Assembly (NCBI GenBank): GCA_035938175.1
Contig: DASZHD010000030.1
Span: forward strand, 186,001 to 250,000
Direction of reading: 5' to 3'
DNA: 64,000 bases
DNA from: DASRDE01 sp035938175
GTDB lineage: Bacteria; Vulcanimicrobiota; Vulcanimicrobiia; Vulcanimicrobiales; Vulcanimicrobiaceae
The translations under genes were made by a program, and so were the position numbers. Positions 1-9,568 of this stretch are shown here, piece after piece. The stretch's first letter is position 1, and every line of letters starts with the position of its first letter. Below the pieces are notes generated by a model. It worked only from the letters and a program-made list of their open reading frames with translations. It was not told where the DNA came from and made no database searches.

Positions 1-1
1 C

Positions 2-1021
2 GCCGGACGCATGGATATCGACATGACCACCGAGCCGATTGGTACCGATCGCTCCGGCAATCCGGTGTACTTGAAAGACCTCTGGCCGGGCAATGCCGAG
101 ATTTCGAATGTCATCGCGCAAGCGATCGGCGACGAGCTCTTCAAGTCCACGTACAGCGACGTGTTTCGCGGTGATGACAATTGGGCGAAGCTCGACGTAC
201 CGCTGGGCGATCTGTACGCGTGGGACCCGGCCTCGGAATACGTCAAGAATCCGCCGTATTTCGAAGACATGCGATCGGAGCCGGACGCCGTCGCCGACAT
301 TCACGGCGCTCGCGTTTTGGCGGTCCTGGGCGACAGCGTCACGACCGATCACATTTCGCCCGCCGGAAACATTGCCAAGACCAGCCCGGCCGCGAAGTAC
401 TTGATGGAGCGCGGCGTACAACCGGCCGACTTCAATTCATACGGCGCGCGGCGCGGCAACCACGAAGTCATGATGCGCGGCACCTTTGCGAACGTGCGCT
501 TGCGCAATCAGCTGGTTCCCGGCGTCGAAGGCGGATTTACGCGGTATCTGCCCACCGGCGAGCAGATGTCGATCTTCGACGCTGCAATGCGCTACAAGGC
601 CGCTGGAACGCCGCTCATCGTGATCGCCGGCAAAGAATACGGCTCCGGTTCGTCGCGTGACTGGGCGGCAAAAGGTCCGTATCTGTTGGGCATTCGGGCG
701 GTGATTGCGGAATCGTTCGAACGGATTCATCGCAGCAACTTGATCGGGATGGGCATTCTTCCGCTGGAATTCGAAGCGGGCGCAGATCGATCGACCTACG
801 GGCTAACCGGCGAAGAAACCTTCGAAATCACGGGCCTCGAAAAAGGCATCGCGCCGCGCATGCACGTCCACGTGCACGCCGAGGATCGCAGCCGATGGCA
901 CATCGATTTCAAGGCGCTGCTGCGTATCGATACACCGGACGAGGCCGAGTACTACCGGCACGGCGGCATCTTGCAGTACGTGCTTCGCCAGCTGCGGCAA
1001 AAGCAGACCACCGGCGTTTAA
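2..1021 (+). CDS. acnA: Aconitate hydratase, C-terminal part (5' end outside window)
   Basis: C-terminal 339 residues of an AcnA-type aconitase, which interconverts citrate and isocitrate in the TCA cycle in the cytosol. The frame is open to the left edge, so the gene starts outside the window; the first in-window ATG at 11 is internal. The swivel-domain signature GDSVTTDHISPAG is present, as is the active-site loop GKEYGSGSSRDWAAKG with its conserved Ser-Arg. Both match bacterial AcnA/IRP1 rather than AcnB. The stop is TAA at 1019, and the next gene begins 12 bp later on the same strand. No anomalies are visible in the part present. Confidence 0.95.
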   Translation, partial: AGRMDIDMTTEPIGTDRSGNPVYLKDLWPGNAEISNVIAQAIGDELFKSTYSDVFRGDDNWAKLDVPLGDLYAWDPASEYVKNPPYFEDMRSEPDAVADIHGARVLAVLGDSVTTDHISPAGNIAKTSPAAKYLMERGVQPADFNSYGARRGNHEVMMRGTFANVRLRNQLVPGVEGGFTRYLPTGEQMSIFDAAMRYKAAGTPLIVIAGKEYGSGSSRDWAAKGPYLLGIRAVIAESFERIHRSNLIGMGILPLEFEAGADRSTYGLTGEETFEITGLEKGIAPRMHVHVHAEDRSRWHIDFKALLRIDTPDEAEYYRHGGILQYVLRQLRQKQTTGV

Positions 1022-1032
1022 GGCGCCGGACC

Positions 1033-1650
1033 ATGCACCGGGACGAGTCGGCAGAACGCTTCATCCACCGGCTGGAGTCGTTCTCCGATATCGTCATCGG
1101 TTTCAGTCTGGCGCAGCTGGGCTTGAACTTTACGGTGCCCTCTCACGGCATCGATCTCATTACGAGCCCATTGTGGTTCTTCAGCTACCTGTTCGCCTTC
1201 GCGATCGTCTGCAGCATGTGGTTTTTCCACCACAGGTTATTCTCGCAGTTCTTCGTTCCGAAGACGTGGCCGATCGTCTTGAATTTCTTATGGCTGGGTC
1301 TATTAGTACTGCTCGTCTACTTCACGCTGCTTTACGTCCGTTTGGCGGTCCGCGGCGACACGGTCGTGATGCGTTTGTATTTCGGCGGGTACGCGATCGC
1401 CTATCTCATCTTGGCGGTGCAGTATCTCATCGGCATGAACTACTTGCGCGGAACGCTGGACGAGGACGAGCTCGCGCAGGGCAAGCGGGGCGCCGCGTTC
1501 ATGTTCTTATGGATGGCGCCGTTCTTATTCTGCCTTATCGTGACGCTGACGCTGCAGCCTGGCCCGCTCCTCGGCATACTGATCATGCTGGCCTTCACCC
1601 TCACCGGTACGGCCTCGGGAGTGCTCGGCGCGTACTACCGCCGAGCCTAG
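1033..1650 (+). CDS. TMEM175-family (DUF1211) potassium channel-like membrane protein
   Basis: A 205-residue integral membrane protein. Near the N-terminus (residues 11-18) it has RLESFSDIVIG, matching the R-x3-FSD signature that lines the pore of TMEM175-type K+ channels. Hydrophobic segments follow throughout and fit the six-helix bacterial version. I start it at ATG 1033, just after the aconitase stop, because the FSD motif then falls at the position usual for the family; the frame is open further upstream inside acnA. Its 3' end overlaps the convergent PAS gene by 4 bp. K+ conductance is inferred from the family only. Confidence 0.75.
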   Translation: MHRDESAERFIHRLESFSDIVIGFSLAQLGLNFTVPSHGIDLITSPLWFFSYLFAFAIVCSMWFFHHRLFSQFFVPKTWPIVLNFLWLGLLVLLVYFTLLYVRLAVRGDTVVMRLYFGGYAIAYLILAVQYLIGMNYLRGTLDEDELAQGKRGAAFMFLWMAPFLFCLIVTLTLQPGPLLGILIMLAFTLTGTASGVLGAYYRRA

Positions 1651-3119
1651 ACGGCTTTTTGTTTGATGCACATAATCGTGCGCGCCTGCGAATCCAGCGG
1701 CCGGATTTCCAGGCCGTCGGGCGTCACGATCACGTTCTTTCCTTGCTTTAGTTCGTTGCGCAGCGGCGTGTCGCCGGGAATATCGGCGTCGTTGAGCAGC
1801 GTACCGACGAACTCGGACGTGTCGTCGTTTACTGCGGCATTCTGGAACGCCAGCTGGTACCGGCCGTTTTCCATGGCATAGATTTCAACGTGACGGTCGA
1901 CGGCGTCGATCGCGGCGACCAGCGCGGCCATTTGCTCGTGCGTTTGACGGCGCATGCTGATGTCGCGGCCCACCGAGACCCAATGTGAAAATTGCCCGTT
2001 CGGTTGACGCAGCGGCCGCACCGTATATTCGACCCAGAACGTCGATCCGTCTTTGCGCCGGATGAGGATCTCTTTCTCGATGTCGCGGCCTTGTTCCATG
2101 TTTTCGACGATCGCTTGCAGAGAAACCGGATCGTTGTCGACAGCGAAGAGCGTCATGTACGACTGCCCGATGATTTCCACACCGCGGTATCCCGTCGCTC
2201 TTAAGAATGGCGCGCTGGCATATTGAATGAACGGCCCGCCCTTCGACGGCGGCGTGAAGTCGGTTACGACGACGAAATCCAACGCTTCGTTGATCGCGCG
2301 CGAGAGCAGGCGCATCGTACGCTCGGCGTCGCGGCGGGCCGTGATATCGCGGCAAATCGTTACGTAGCGGCGGACGACGCCGTCTTCATCGGCCAGCGGC
2401 TGGCAGTGCACTTCGGTCCAGAAATGCGATCCGTCTTTGCAGTAGATCGGAAGTTCGAATTGGCGCGCCACGCCTTTTCGAACGTCGCGCAGCACGTTGC
2501 GCAGCATGGGGAGATCGGTTTCGGGTCCGAACGCGAGCGGCGAGGAACGCGCAAAAATTTCATCGCGCGTATAACCCGTGCGCGTAATCGTGTGATCGTT
2601 GACGTAGACGTGGCGGCCCGGCCAGTCGCCGTTCGCGCCGATTTCGTGGATCGAGATGCAGTCGCCGGCGCGGTCGATGGCCCGGCGCAGGAGTCGCGAT
2701 TGACGCGCGGTCTCGAGCAGCTCTTGGGCTACTTCGGCCAGGTCCGCCAGCGCGGAAAGCTGATCCGGCGTCAGGCTGCGGGGATGAGGCCCCATGACGG
2801 CCAGCGTCCCCAGGATCGCGCCGTCGCCGCCCTTCAGGGGCATGCCGGCAAAAAACCGGATGTGGGGCGGTCCCGCGACCATGGGGTTGTGCGCGTGCGC
2901 CGGATCGGCGGCGGCATCGGTTACCAGCAGGCCTTCTTCGCCGGCCAGCACGGCGGGAACGAACGAACAGCAAGATAGCGGTATCTCGCTTCCGAGTGCT
3001 TCGCCCCCGACGTGCGCCTCGATCGCCAGCATCTCGCCCTTGATAAGGGCTAGGCCGGCAATAGGCGCGTCGCACACCGCGGCGGCGCGGCGCACGAGCG
3101 CTGAGAACGATTTCACCAA
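1647..3119 (-). CDS. GAF-PAS-PAS sensory protein without an output domain
   Basis: A 490-residue cytoplasmic sensor-like protein. Residues 1-140 look like a GAF domain (LSCCSFVPAVLAG, then GMPLKGGDGAILGTLAVMG). Two PAS/PAC units follow, at about 145-260 and 270-390. Each carries a PAC signature: YCKDGSHFWTEVHCQPL with ICRDITARRDAE, and RRKDGSTFWVEYTVRPL with VGRDISMRR. The last 100 residues are a small unassigned domain. There is no histidine kinase, GGDEF, EAL or HTH module, so it probably acts through a partner protein. It lies upstream of the PDH genes on the same strand but 49 bp away, so co-transcription is possible. Confidence 0.8.
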   Translation of the reverse strand: MVKSFSALVRRAAAVCDAPIAGLALIKGEMLAIEAHVGGEALGSEIPLSCCSFVPAVLAGEEGLLVTDAAADPAHAHNPMVAGPPHIRFFAGMPLKGGDGAILGTLAVMGPHPRSLTPDQLSALADLAEVAQELLETARQSRLLRRAIDRAGDCISIHEIGANGDWPGRHVYVNDHTITRTGYTRDEIFARSSPLAFGPETDLPMLRNVLRDVRKGVARQFELPIYCKDGSHFWTEVHCQPLADEDGVVRRYVTICRDITARRDAERTMRLLSRAINEALDFVVVTDFTPPSKGGPFIQYASAPFLRATGYRGVEIIGQSYMTLFAVDNDPVSLQAIVENMEQGRDIEKEILIRRKDGSTFWVEYTVRPLRQPNGQFSHWVSVGRDISMRRQTHEQMAALVAAIDAVDRHVEIYAMENGRYQLAFQNAAVNDDTSEFVGTLLNDADIPGDTPLRNELKQGKNVIVTPDGLEIRPLDSQARTIMCIKQKAV

Positions 3120-3168
3120 ATCAGTATCGCACGCCGCGGCGATTCGCCAAACCGCGAGCCGGTAAAGT

Positions 3169-4878
3169 TTAGAGCAACGCTCTGCGCAGATCGCTTAACA
3201 CGGTTCTTAAGAATGCAACGAATCGCGCGGCCGCCGCACCGTCGATGACGCGATGGTCGTATGAGAGCGAAAGCGGTTGAATCAAACGCGGTACGAATGC
3301 AGTTCCGTTCCACACGGGGCGCGTTTCGGCGCGGCACGCACCCAATATCGCTACTTCCGGCGCATTGATAATTGGTGTGAAGTACGTTCCCCCGATACTT
3401 CCCAAACTGGAAATGGTGAACGTTCCGCCTTGCATGTCGGATGCGGAGAGTTTGCCTTCGCGCGCTTTTGCAGCCAACTGCGCCGTCTCGGCAGCGATTT
3501 CGGCAACGCCTTTGCTATCGGCGTTCTTGATGACGGGTACGACGAGCCCGCCGGGCGTGTCCGCAGCAAATCCGATGTTGTAATACTTCTTGTAGACCAG
3601 TTCGTCGCCGTCGAGCGAACTGTTGAATTCCGGATATTTTTTCAGTGCGGCAATCGACGCTGCGATCAGAAAAGCGAGCATCGTAATCTTGACGTTGCTC
3701 TTGGCGAGTTCCGCGTTGAGCTGCACGCGAAATTCTTCCAAGGCGGTCACGTCGGCGTCGTCGTTTTGCGTTACGTGCGGAATCGTGATCCAATTACGCT
3801 GCAGATTCGCGCCGGAGATTTTTTTGATCCGCGAGAGCGGCTTTCGTTCGATTTCGCCGTATTGCGCGAAATCGATCTTCGGCCAAGGCGCGATTTGCAA
3901 GCCCGTCCCGGCGGCTGCCGGCGATGCGGATCCGTTTTGCAGCGATCGCTTTACGAATTGCTGCACGTCCTCGCGCGTTACGCGGCGGTTCGGCCCGCTC
4001 GCCTGTACGCGCTGCAGATCGACGCCTAGTTCTCGCGCGAATCGCCGGATCGACGGACTCGCATGTACTATCTTGTCATCCTGAGGTATCGAAGGACCCT
4101 TGTCATCCTGAGGTATCGAAGGACCCTTGTCATCCTGAGGAATCGAAGGACCCTGAGGAATCGAAGGGCTCGCGGCATCCTGAACGACTTTGTCATCCCG
4201 AGGTATCGAAGGACCCTTGTCATCCTGAGGCATCGAAGGACCCTGAGGAATCGAAGGGCTCCCGTCATCCTGAGCCGCACGAACCGCGCCCGGCCCCGCA
4301 GAACCCTCGATAACCGCAATCACCGCCCCCCGCGAAACGCGATCGCCCGCTTTCACTTTGACGTCGCGCACGGTGCCCGCAGCGGTGGCGGGAACTTCCA
4401 TCGTCGCCTTCTCCGACTCGAGCGCGATCAGCGAAGCGTCTTTTTCGATGCGATCGCCGGGCTTGACGAAGACCTCGATCACCGGCACGTCCTTGAAGTC
4501 GCCGATGTCCGGAACGGTCATCTCGATCGTTTCGAGCGCAGGTTTCGTTTCCACGGCGTTCTTGCCGCTCGCAGGTGCTTGTGCTTCCGCGGGCGCTGCG
4601 CTGCGATCGCTCGTGGACGCAGCACCGTTGCCGGCAGATGCAGCGGCGCCGTCTTGCGCGAGCGTCAAAATGACGCTGCCTTGTGAGACTTTGTCGCCGA
4701 CGTTGACCTTGAGCTCCTCAACGGTGCCCTCTTGCGGCGACGGAACTTCCATCGTTGCTTTGTCCGACTCGAGAGCGATCAGCGAATCGTCTTTCTTGAC
4801 GCGATCGCCGGGTTTGACCAGGATCTCGATCACGGGCACGTCTTTGAAATCGCCGATATCCGGAACCAGGACTTCCAT
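3169..4878 (-). CDS. aceF: Pyruvate dehydrogenase E2, dihydrolipoamide acetyltransferase
   Basis: A 569-residue E2 core subunit that transfers acetyl from lipoamide to CoA. It has two lipoyl domains (residues 1-75 and 117-192) with lipoylated lysines in ESDKATM (K40) and ESEKATM (K157). An E3-binding domain lies at about 273-310 and the CAT catalytic domain at about 340-569, ending in the DHRVIDG active-site motif. An AGGAGG ribosome site precedes ATG 4878. The gene follows aceE by 8 bp. The linker between the second lipoyl domain and the E3-binding domain (about 205-270) is built largely from a dispersed DNA repeat translated as (K)GPSIPQDD units, which is unusual. No E3 gene is in the window. 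Confidence 0.95.
   Translation of the reverse strand: MEVLVPDIGDFKDVPVIEILVKPGDRVKKDDSLIALESDKATMEVPSPQEGTVEELKVNVGDKVSQGSVILTLAQDGAAASAGNGAASTSDRSAAPAEAQAPASGKNAVETKPALETIEMTVPDIGDFKDVPVIEVFVKPGDRIEKDASLIALESEKATMEVPATAAGTVRDVKVKAGDRVSRGAVIAVIEGSAGPGAVRAAQDDGSPSIPQGPSMPQDDKGPSIPRDDKVVQDAASPSIPQGPSIPQDDKGPSIPQDDKGPSIPQDDKIVHASPSIRRFARELGVDLQRVQASGPNRRVTREDVQQFVKRSLQNGSASPAAAGTGLQIAPWPKIDFAQYGEIERKPLSRIKKISGANLQRNWITIPHVTQNDDADVTALEEFRVQLNAELAKSNVKITMLAFLIAASIAALKKYPEFNSSLDGDELVYKKYYNIGFAADTPGGLVVPVIKNADSKGVAEIAAETAQLAAKAREGKLSASDMQGGTFTISSLGSIGGTYFTPIINAPEVAILGACRAETRPVWNGTAFVPRLIQPLSLSYDHRVIDGAAAARFVAFLRTVLSDLRRALL
4074..4274. repeat. Dispersed 27-bp repeat array inside aceF
   Basis: Tandem and partly degenerate copies of a unit reading tcatcctgagg[at]atcgaagg on the plus strand. 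Clear copies begin near 4076, 4103, 4130, 4194 and 4220, with a truncated one at 4265, plus shorter gaggaatcgaaggg half-units. The spacing of the first three is 27 bp, a multiple of three, so the aceF frame (minus strand) stays open and encodes GPSIPQDDK-like peptides. The same family occurs at 8571-8700, 10236-10298, 41171-41210 and 43860-44005. Confidence 0.9.
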
Positions 4879-4886
4879 CGCGCCTC

Positions 4887-7586
4887 CTACACCGTCACCG
4901 GATTCGGTTTTTCGGGATCGATGCCGTATTTGGCGATGGCCTGTGCAGGCAGCTTTCGGTCGATCCGCCCTTCATCGGCCAGCGCCTTGAGCGCCGCCAA
5001 TGCTACGTAATGGCGATCGACTTCAAAGAACTCGCGGAGCTTCCGGCGCAAATCGCTGCGGCCGAAGCCGTCGGTTCCGAGCGCAATGTATCGCGCGCGC
5101 ACGTACGGCCGGATTTGATCGGCAAACGTGCGGATGTAATCGGTCGATGCAATCACGGGACCTTCGCGGCCGGCCAGACATTGCTGCACGTACGGCAGCC
5201 CTTCCGGTTCTTCCGGGTGCAGCATATTCCAGCGCTCCGTGGCGATTCCGTCGCGTCGCAGTTCGTTGAAGCTCGGTACGCTCCAAACGTCGGATTCTAT
5301 GCCGAAATCGGCGCGCAACAGTTCCGCAGCCGCTTCCACTTCGCGCAGAATCGCGCCGCATCCGAGCAACTGCACGACCGGTGTTTTCTTACCGTTCTGC
5401 GCGCGCGAAGGATGGAGCAAATACATGCCGCGCAAAATCCCGCTCTCCGCTCCCGTGGGCATGTCGGGATGGCGGTAATTTTCGTTGAGCAGCGTGATGT
5501 AATAGTAGACGTCTTCCTGTTCGGTCAGCATCCGCCGCAAGCCGTCCTGCAGAATCACTGCCAGTTCGTAGCTGTACGTGGGATCGTACGAGACGCAGTT
5601 GGGGATGAACGAGGCGAAAACTTGACTGTGGCCGTCTTCGTGCTGCAAACCTTCGCCGTTGAGCGTCGTTCGGCCGGAGGTTCCGCCCAGCAAGAAGCCG
5701 CGGGTGCGCGAATCGGCTGCCGCCCACGCGAGATCGCCCACGCGTTGAAACCCGAACATCGAATAAAAGATGTAGAACGGGATCATCGGCACGTTATTGG
5801 TTGAATACGACGTGCCCGCGGCGATCCACGACGAGATCGCGCCCGCTTCGTTGATGCCTTCCTGAAGAATTTGGCCCTGCTTGTCCTCGCGATACCACAT
5901 CAGCTGCTCGGCGTCTTGCGGGTGATACAGCTGCCCGACGGACGAGTAGATCCCCAGTTGGCGGAACAAGCCTTCCATACCGAACGTTCGCGACTCGTCC
6001 GCAACGATTGGAACGAGCCGCGCACCGAGGGTCTTGTCTTTGATCAAATGCGAGAACAGGCGCACGAACGCCATCGTTGTCGAAACTTCGCGGTCCTCGG
6101 TGCCTTTGAGCTGCGGTTCGAATACGGAAAGCTCCGGTACCGTCAACGATACGGATTTTTGACGCCGGGACGGCACATGTCCGCGCCGGTCCACGAGCGC
6201 GCGCAAGTGCTGCATTTCCGGGCTCTTTTCGTCGGGCTTTACGAACGGTAATTTTTCGACTTCCGTATCGGGAATCGGCAAGTGAAAACGGTCGCGGAAC
6301 GCGCGCATCGATTCCACTTTCATCTTCTTTGCTTGATGCGCGATGTTTTGCGCTTCTCCCGACTCGCCCATTCCGTAGCCTTTGATCGTCTTCGCCAAAA
6401 TTACGGTAGGCTGGCCGCGGTGTTCGAACGCCGCCTTGTATGCCGCGTACACTTTGCGCGGATCGTGTCCGCCGCGCGAGAGCGCCCAAATGTCGTCATC
6501 GCTTACGTGGGCGACCAGTTCCGCCGTCTCGGGATAGCGGCCGAAAAACTTTTCGCGTACGAAGCGGCCGTCGCGCGATTTGAACGTTTGATAATCGCCG
6601 TCGACGCACTCGTTCATCAATTGCACGAGGCGTCCGGTGTGATCGCGTTCCAGCAGTGCATCCCAGCCGCTGCCCCAGATCACCTTGATCACGTTCCAGC
6701 CGGCGCCCTTGAATACGGTCTCGAGTTCTTGAATGATCTTGCCGTTGCCGCGCACCGGGCCGTCCAGCCGCTGCAGGTTGGCGTTGATCACCCAAATCAG
6801 ATTGTCGACTTTTTCTCGTCCTGCAAGAGAAATCGCGCCGAGCGATTCGGGTTCGTCCATCTCGCCGTCGCCCAAAAATGCCCACACTTTCCGGTCCTGC
6901 GCGTCGATGATGCCGCGATCGTGCATATACCGCATGAACCGCGCTTGATAGATCGACATGATCGGACCAAGACCCATCGACACCGTCGGAAACTGCCAGA
7001 AGTCGGGCATCAGCCACGGATGCGGATATGATGAAATGCCTTTACCGTCGACTTCGCGCCGGAAATTCTCGAGCTGCTCTTCGGTGATACGCCCCTCGAC
7101 GAAGGCGCGCGCATAGATTCCCGGTGACGAATGGCCTTGCAGAAAGACCAGATCCCCGCCGAAGTTTTCGGTTTGCGCGCGGAAGAAGTGATTGTACCCG
7201 ACGTCGTACAGCGTCGCGGCCGATGCAAAGCTCGCCACGTGACCGCCAAGCTCCGACGATTCCTTATTGGCTCGCGCGACCATCGCCATCGCGTTCCACC
7301 GCACGTAATGGCGGATGCGCGTTTCCAACTCGTCGTTTCCCGGAAACGGCGGCTGTTCCGATGGCGAAATCGTATTGATGTACGGCGTTGTAAGCCCGAG
7401 CGACACGTGCACGCCGCCGCGTTGAGCGGCTTCCACGATGGAACCGATGAGTTCTTGGGCGCGCCCGCGCCCTTCGTGTTCCAAAACGCCTTGAATGGCG
7501 TCAATCCACTCGCGCGTTTCTTGCGGATCGGGTTGCGGGCTCGCGCCGTTGGACGCGAATTTGAGTGCCTCGGTGCTGGTGGTCAT
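4887..7586 (-). CDS. aceE: Pyruvate dehydrogenase E1, homodimeric type
   Basis: An 899-residue thiamine-diphosphate enzyme that decarboxylates pyruvate and acetylates the E2 lipoyl domain. The ThDP/Mg motif GDGEMDEPES is present, and the length (about 890) and single chain fit the AceE type rather than the alpha/beta type. I chose ATG 7586 because AAAGGGG lies 5 bp upstream. ATG 7610 would add eight residues and also has a purine-rich upstream, so the start is not certain. It forms an operon with aceF (8-bp gap). Divergent from the DegV gene, leaving a shared upstream region of about 130 bp. Confidence 0.95.
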   Translation of the reverse strand: MTTSTEALKFASNGASPQPDPQETREWIDAIQGVLEHEGRGRAQELIGSIVEAAQRGGVHVSLGLTTPYINTISPSEQPPFPGNDELETRIRHYVRWNAMAMVARANKESSELGGHVASFASAATLYDVGYNHFFRAQTENFGGDLVFLQGHSSPGIYARAFVEGRITEEQLENFRREVDGKGISSYPHPWLMPDFWQFPTVSMGLGPIMSIYQARFMRYMHDRGIIDAQDRKVWAFLGDGEMDEPESLGAISLAGREKVDNLIWVINANLQRLDGPVRGNGKIIQELETVFKGAGWNVIKVIWGSGWDALLERDHTGRLVQLMNECVDGDYQTFKSRDGRFVREKFFGRYPETAELVAHVSDDDIWALSRGGHDPRKVYAAYKAAFEHRGQPTVILAKTIKGYGMGESGEAQNIAHQAKKMKVESMRAFRDRFHLPIPDTEVEKLPFVKPDEKSPEMQHLRALVDRRGHVPSRRQKSVSLTVPELSVFEPQLKGTEDREVSTTMAFVRLFSHLIKDKTLGARLVPIVADESRTFGMEGLFRQLGIYSSVGQLYHPQDAEQLMWYREDKQGQILQEGINEAGAISSWIAAGTSYSTNNVPMIPFYIFYSMFGFQRVGDLAWAAADSRTRGFLLGGTSGRTTLNGEGLQHEDGHSQVFASFIPNCVSYDPTYSYELAVILQDGLRRMLTEQEDVYYYITLLNENYRHPDMPTGAESGILRGMYLLHPSRAQNGKKTPVVQLLGCGAILREVEAAAELLRADFGIESDVWSVPSFNELRRDGIATERWNMLHPEEPEGLPYVQQCLAGREGPVIASTDYIRTFADQIRPYVRARYIALGTDGFGRSDLRRKLREFFEVDRHYVALAALKALADEGRIDRKLPAQAIAKYGIDPEKPNPVTV

Positions 7587-7715
7587 GGCGGCCCCTTTCG
7601 CCCAGCCCATCCATTCCCTTGCTAATGGACCGATCCAATTCGCGGTGTGGAGCGAGCCGTTACGCTTGGTCCGGCCTCAACTGACGACGAACGGCGGTCG
7701 ATGCGTGGTAGTGAA

Positions 7716-8570
7716 ATGCCTGTAGCGATTGTCAGTGATTCGACCTGCGATTTAACTCCCGCCCAAGCCGCCGGAATGGGGGTGGACCTCGTGCCGATCT
7801 TCGTGCAGTTCGGCGGCCAGCGGTACCGCGACGGTGTAGACATCACCGTGACGGAGTTTTACAAGAAGCTCGATCCCAACGGCGAGTTGCCGACCACCGC
7901 GCCGCCCTCGCAAGAATCGTTCGAAGCGGCATTCGATAAACACGTTCGCGCCGGCAAGGACGTCGTTTGCCCGACGGTCTCCTCGAAGATGTCGAAGACG
8001 TTCGAGATCGCGACCGCCGCCGCAAAATCGTTCGGCTCCAGCGTGCGCGTTTTCGATACGAAGACGCTTTCCGGCGGTGTTGGTTTGCTGGTGTCCGGGG
8101 CTGCACGAATGGCCGCCGCGGGAATGGACGCTTCGGCGATCGTGAGCGCGCTCACGAAATGGAGTTCCACGCAGCGCGGATTTGCGGTCTATCCGGACTT
8201 GAAATTCATGGCCAAGAGCGGCCGCATTAACAAAGCGCAGCTCGTGCTGGGAACGGTCATGCACGTGTTTCCGGTGACGCGCGTAACTCCCGAGGGAGCG
8301 ATGGAAGGCGAAACCACGGTGAAATCGTGGGAACAGGCAAAGGAAATGCTCGCCAGCATCGCCTCGCGCAAGCTGGAGCGTCCCGCAAATTCGCGCGTGT
8401 TCATCACGCACGCGAACGCGCCGGCTGACGCGGAATTCATTGCATCCGAATTGCGCAAGAAGCTGATTGCCGCGCCCAAAGAGCTTTCGATTTATACCGC
8501 CGGTGCAACGATCGGCGCAAACGTGGGGCCCGGATCGCTGGGAATATTCATGATCGAGGACACGCAGTAG
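7716..8570 (+). CDS. DegV family fatty-acid-binding protein
   Basis: A 284-residue DegV/FakB-type protein. These bind a fatty acid and, in Firmicutes, present it to a FakA kinase. The N-terminal VSDSTCDLT motif and the TTAPPSQESF segment are typical lipid-binding DegV signatures, and the length fits the family. Start ATG 7716 puts the first beta strand (MPVAIVSDS) at the N-terminus; ATG 7701 would add five residues. No FakA kinase gene is nearby, so whether it works in fatty-acid phosphorylation here is unknown. The gene is followed by dispersed repeats. Confidence 0.85.
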   Translation: MPVAIVSDSTCDLTPAQAAGMGVDLVPIFVQFGGQRYRDGVDITVTEFYKKLDPNGELPTTAPPSQESFEAAFDKHVRAGKDVVCPTVSSKMSKTFEIATAAAKSFGSSVRVFDTKTLSGGVGLLVSGAARMAAAGMDASAIVSALTKWSSTQRGFAVYPDLKFMAKSGRINKAQLVLGTVMHVFPVTRVTPEGAMEGETTVKSWEQAKEMLASIASRKLERPANSRVFITHANAPADAEFIASELRKKLIAAPKELSIYTAGATIGANVGPGSLGIFMIEDTQ

Positions 8571-8700
8571 TCATCCTGAGGAAAACTCGTCATCCTGAGG
8601 AATCGAAGGACCCTGAGGAATCGAAGGGCGCGTCGATCGCAAATGCCATGACGTGCAGCAGTCATCCTGAGGAATCGAAGGACCCTGAGGAATCGAAGGG
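8571..8700. repeat. Intergenic dispersed repeats (two clusters)
   Basis: Two clusters (8571-8630 and 8662-8700) of the tcatcctgagg / aatcgaagg family found inside aceF. Here the unit is the compound form tcatcctgaggaatcgaagg followed by accctgaggaatcgaaggg. They lie between the convergent DegV and EamA genes. No gene is visible between 8571 and 8737. Confidence 0.85.
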
Positions 8701-8737
8701 CGATCTGATCGCAGACGAAGCAATAGCAATCATCCCG

Positions 8738-9568
8738 TCAAAGTGACGTTTGCACCCGCCGGTTACTAGTCTCTTCCTCGCGCAAGAATACGGCGATCGC
8801 GCCCAATATCAAAACACCTCCGGCAATCGCCGCGCTCGTGATGCCTTCGCGGAAGACCAAATACGCCAACGCCGCTGCGACTAAAGGTTCTACGAGCGTA
8901 GTAAATGCCACGGCGCTCGCGCTGAACCAGCGCAGCGCGGCATTCATCGCCGTATGACCGAGCAATTGCGAGATCAGGGCCATCGCCAGAATGCCGCTCC
9001 ACGCGCCCAAGTTCGAGAATGCCGGCGGCGGCTGGCGCGCTGCAATTGCGGCGACGATTAATGCTATCGCCGCCCACGAATACGTTTGCGTAACGATTTG
9101 GCGCGTCCCCAACGTGTCGCGTATTTCACGAATTATCAGGAAATATGCGCCGATGGCAATCGCTCCGGCTACCGCAAGCGCGCAACCGAGTATTTCGTGT
9201 CCGGCGATCGGCGGCCGCGCCGTATTGAAACCTGCGACCAAATACACGCCCGCACCGCCGGCCACCATCGCGCACCATGCGGCGCTCGAAAGCGGATGCT
9301 TGCGCGCGATGGAGTCGTACAGCGCAGTCCAGACCGGCGTAGTTGCAACGAGCAACGTCGATATCGCGACGCTCGTGTACTCCAGCGACCAAATCCACGT
9401 TGCAAAGTGTGCGGCAAGAGCAACGCCGGCGACGACGAGCCGCTTATCGAGGCGGCGTATTGACGCAGGTTGGGACCGCCGGGGCAAAACAGCCGAAATC
9501 GCCCACAATACCGCGGCAGCGATTGAAAGCCGTAGAGCGGACACTGCTAGCGGCGACGCGCCCGACAA
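8738..9568 (-). CDS. EamA/DMT-family transporter (start codon problem)
   Basis: A 276-residue multi-helix protein with two EamA repeats. SPLAVSALRLSIAAAVLW and the later LGHTAMNAALRWFSASAVAF are typical of drug/metabolite exporters with ten TM helices. TTG at 9568 is the only standard start codon in this frame, but it would remove the first helix. The frame continues upstream to 9655 with clearly membrane-like sequence (TVLAAAQLAVGAAAIFARFA) and no ATG, GTG, TTG or CTG. It then reaches the TAG that ends the next upstream gene in the same frame. The full protein would have about 305 residues. Substrate unknown. Confidence 0.75.
   Translation of the reverse strand: MSGASPLAVSALRLSIAAAVLWAISAVLPRRSQPASIRRLDKRLVVAGVALAAHFATWIWSLEYTSVAISTLLVATTPVWTALYDSIARKHPLSSAAWCAMVAGGAGVYLVAGFNTARPPIAGHEILGCALAVAGAIAIGAYFLIIREIRDTLGTRQIVTQTYSWAAIALIVAAIAARQPPPAFSNLGAWSGILAMALISQLLGHTAMNAALRWFSASAVAFTTLVEPLVAAALAYLVFREGITSAAIAGGVLILGAIAVFLREEETSNRRVQTSL

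Noticed and set aside
4063..4686. Plus-strand frames with YRRTLVILR repeats, considered as a gene or CRISPR array
   Set aside because: They are the antisense of the aceF linker repeats. Unit length, lack of unique spacers and in-frame translation in aceF exclude CRISPR.
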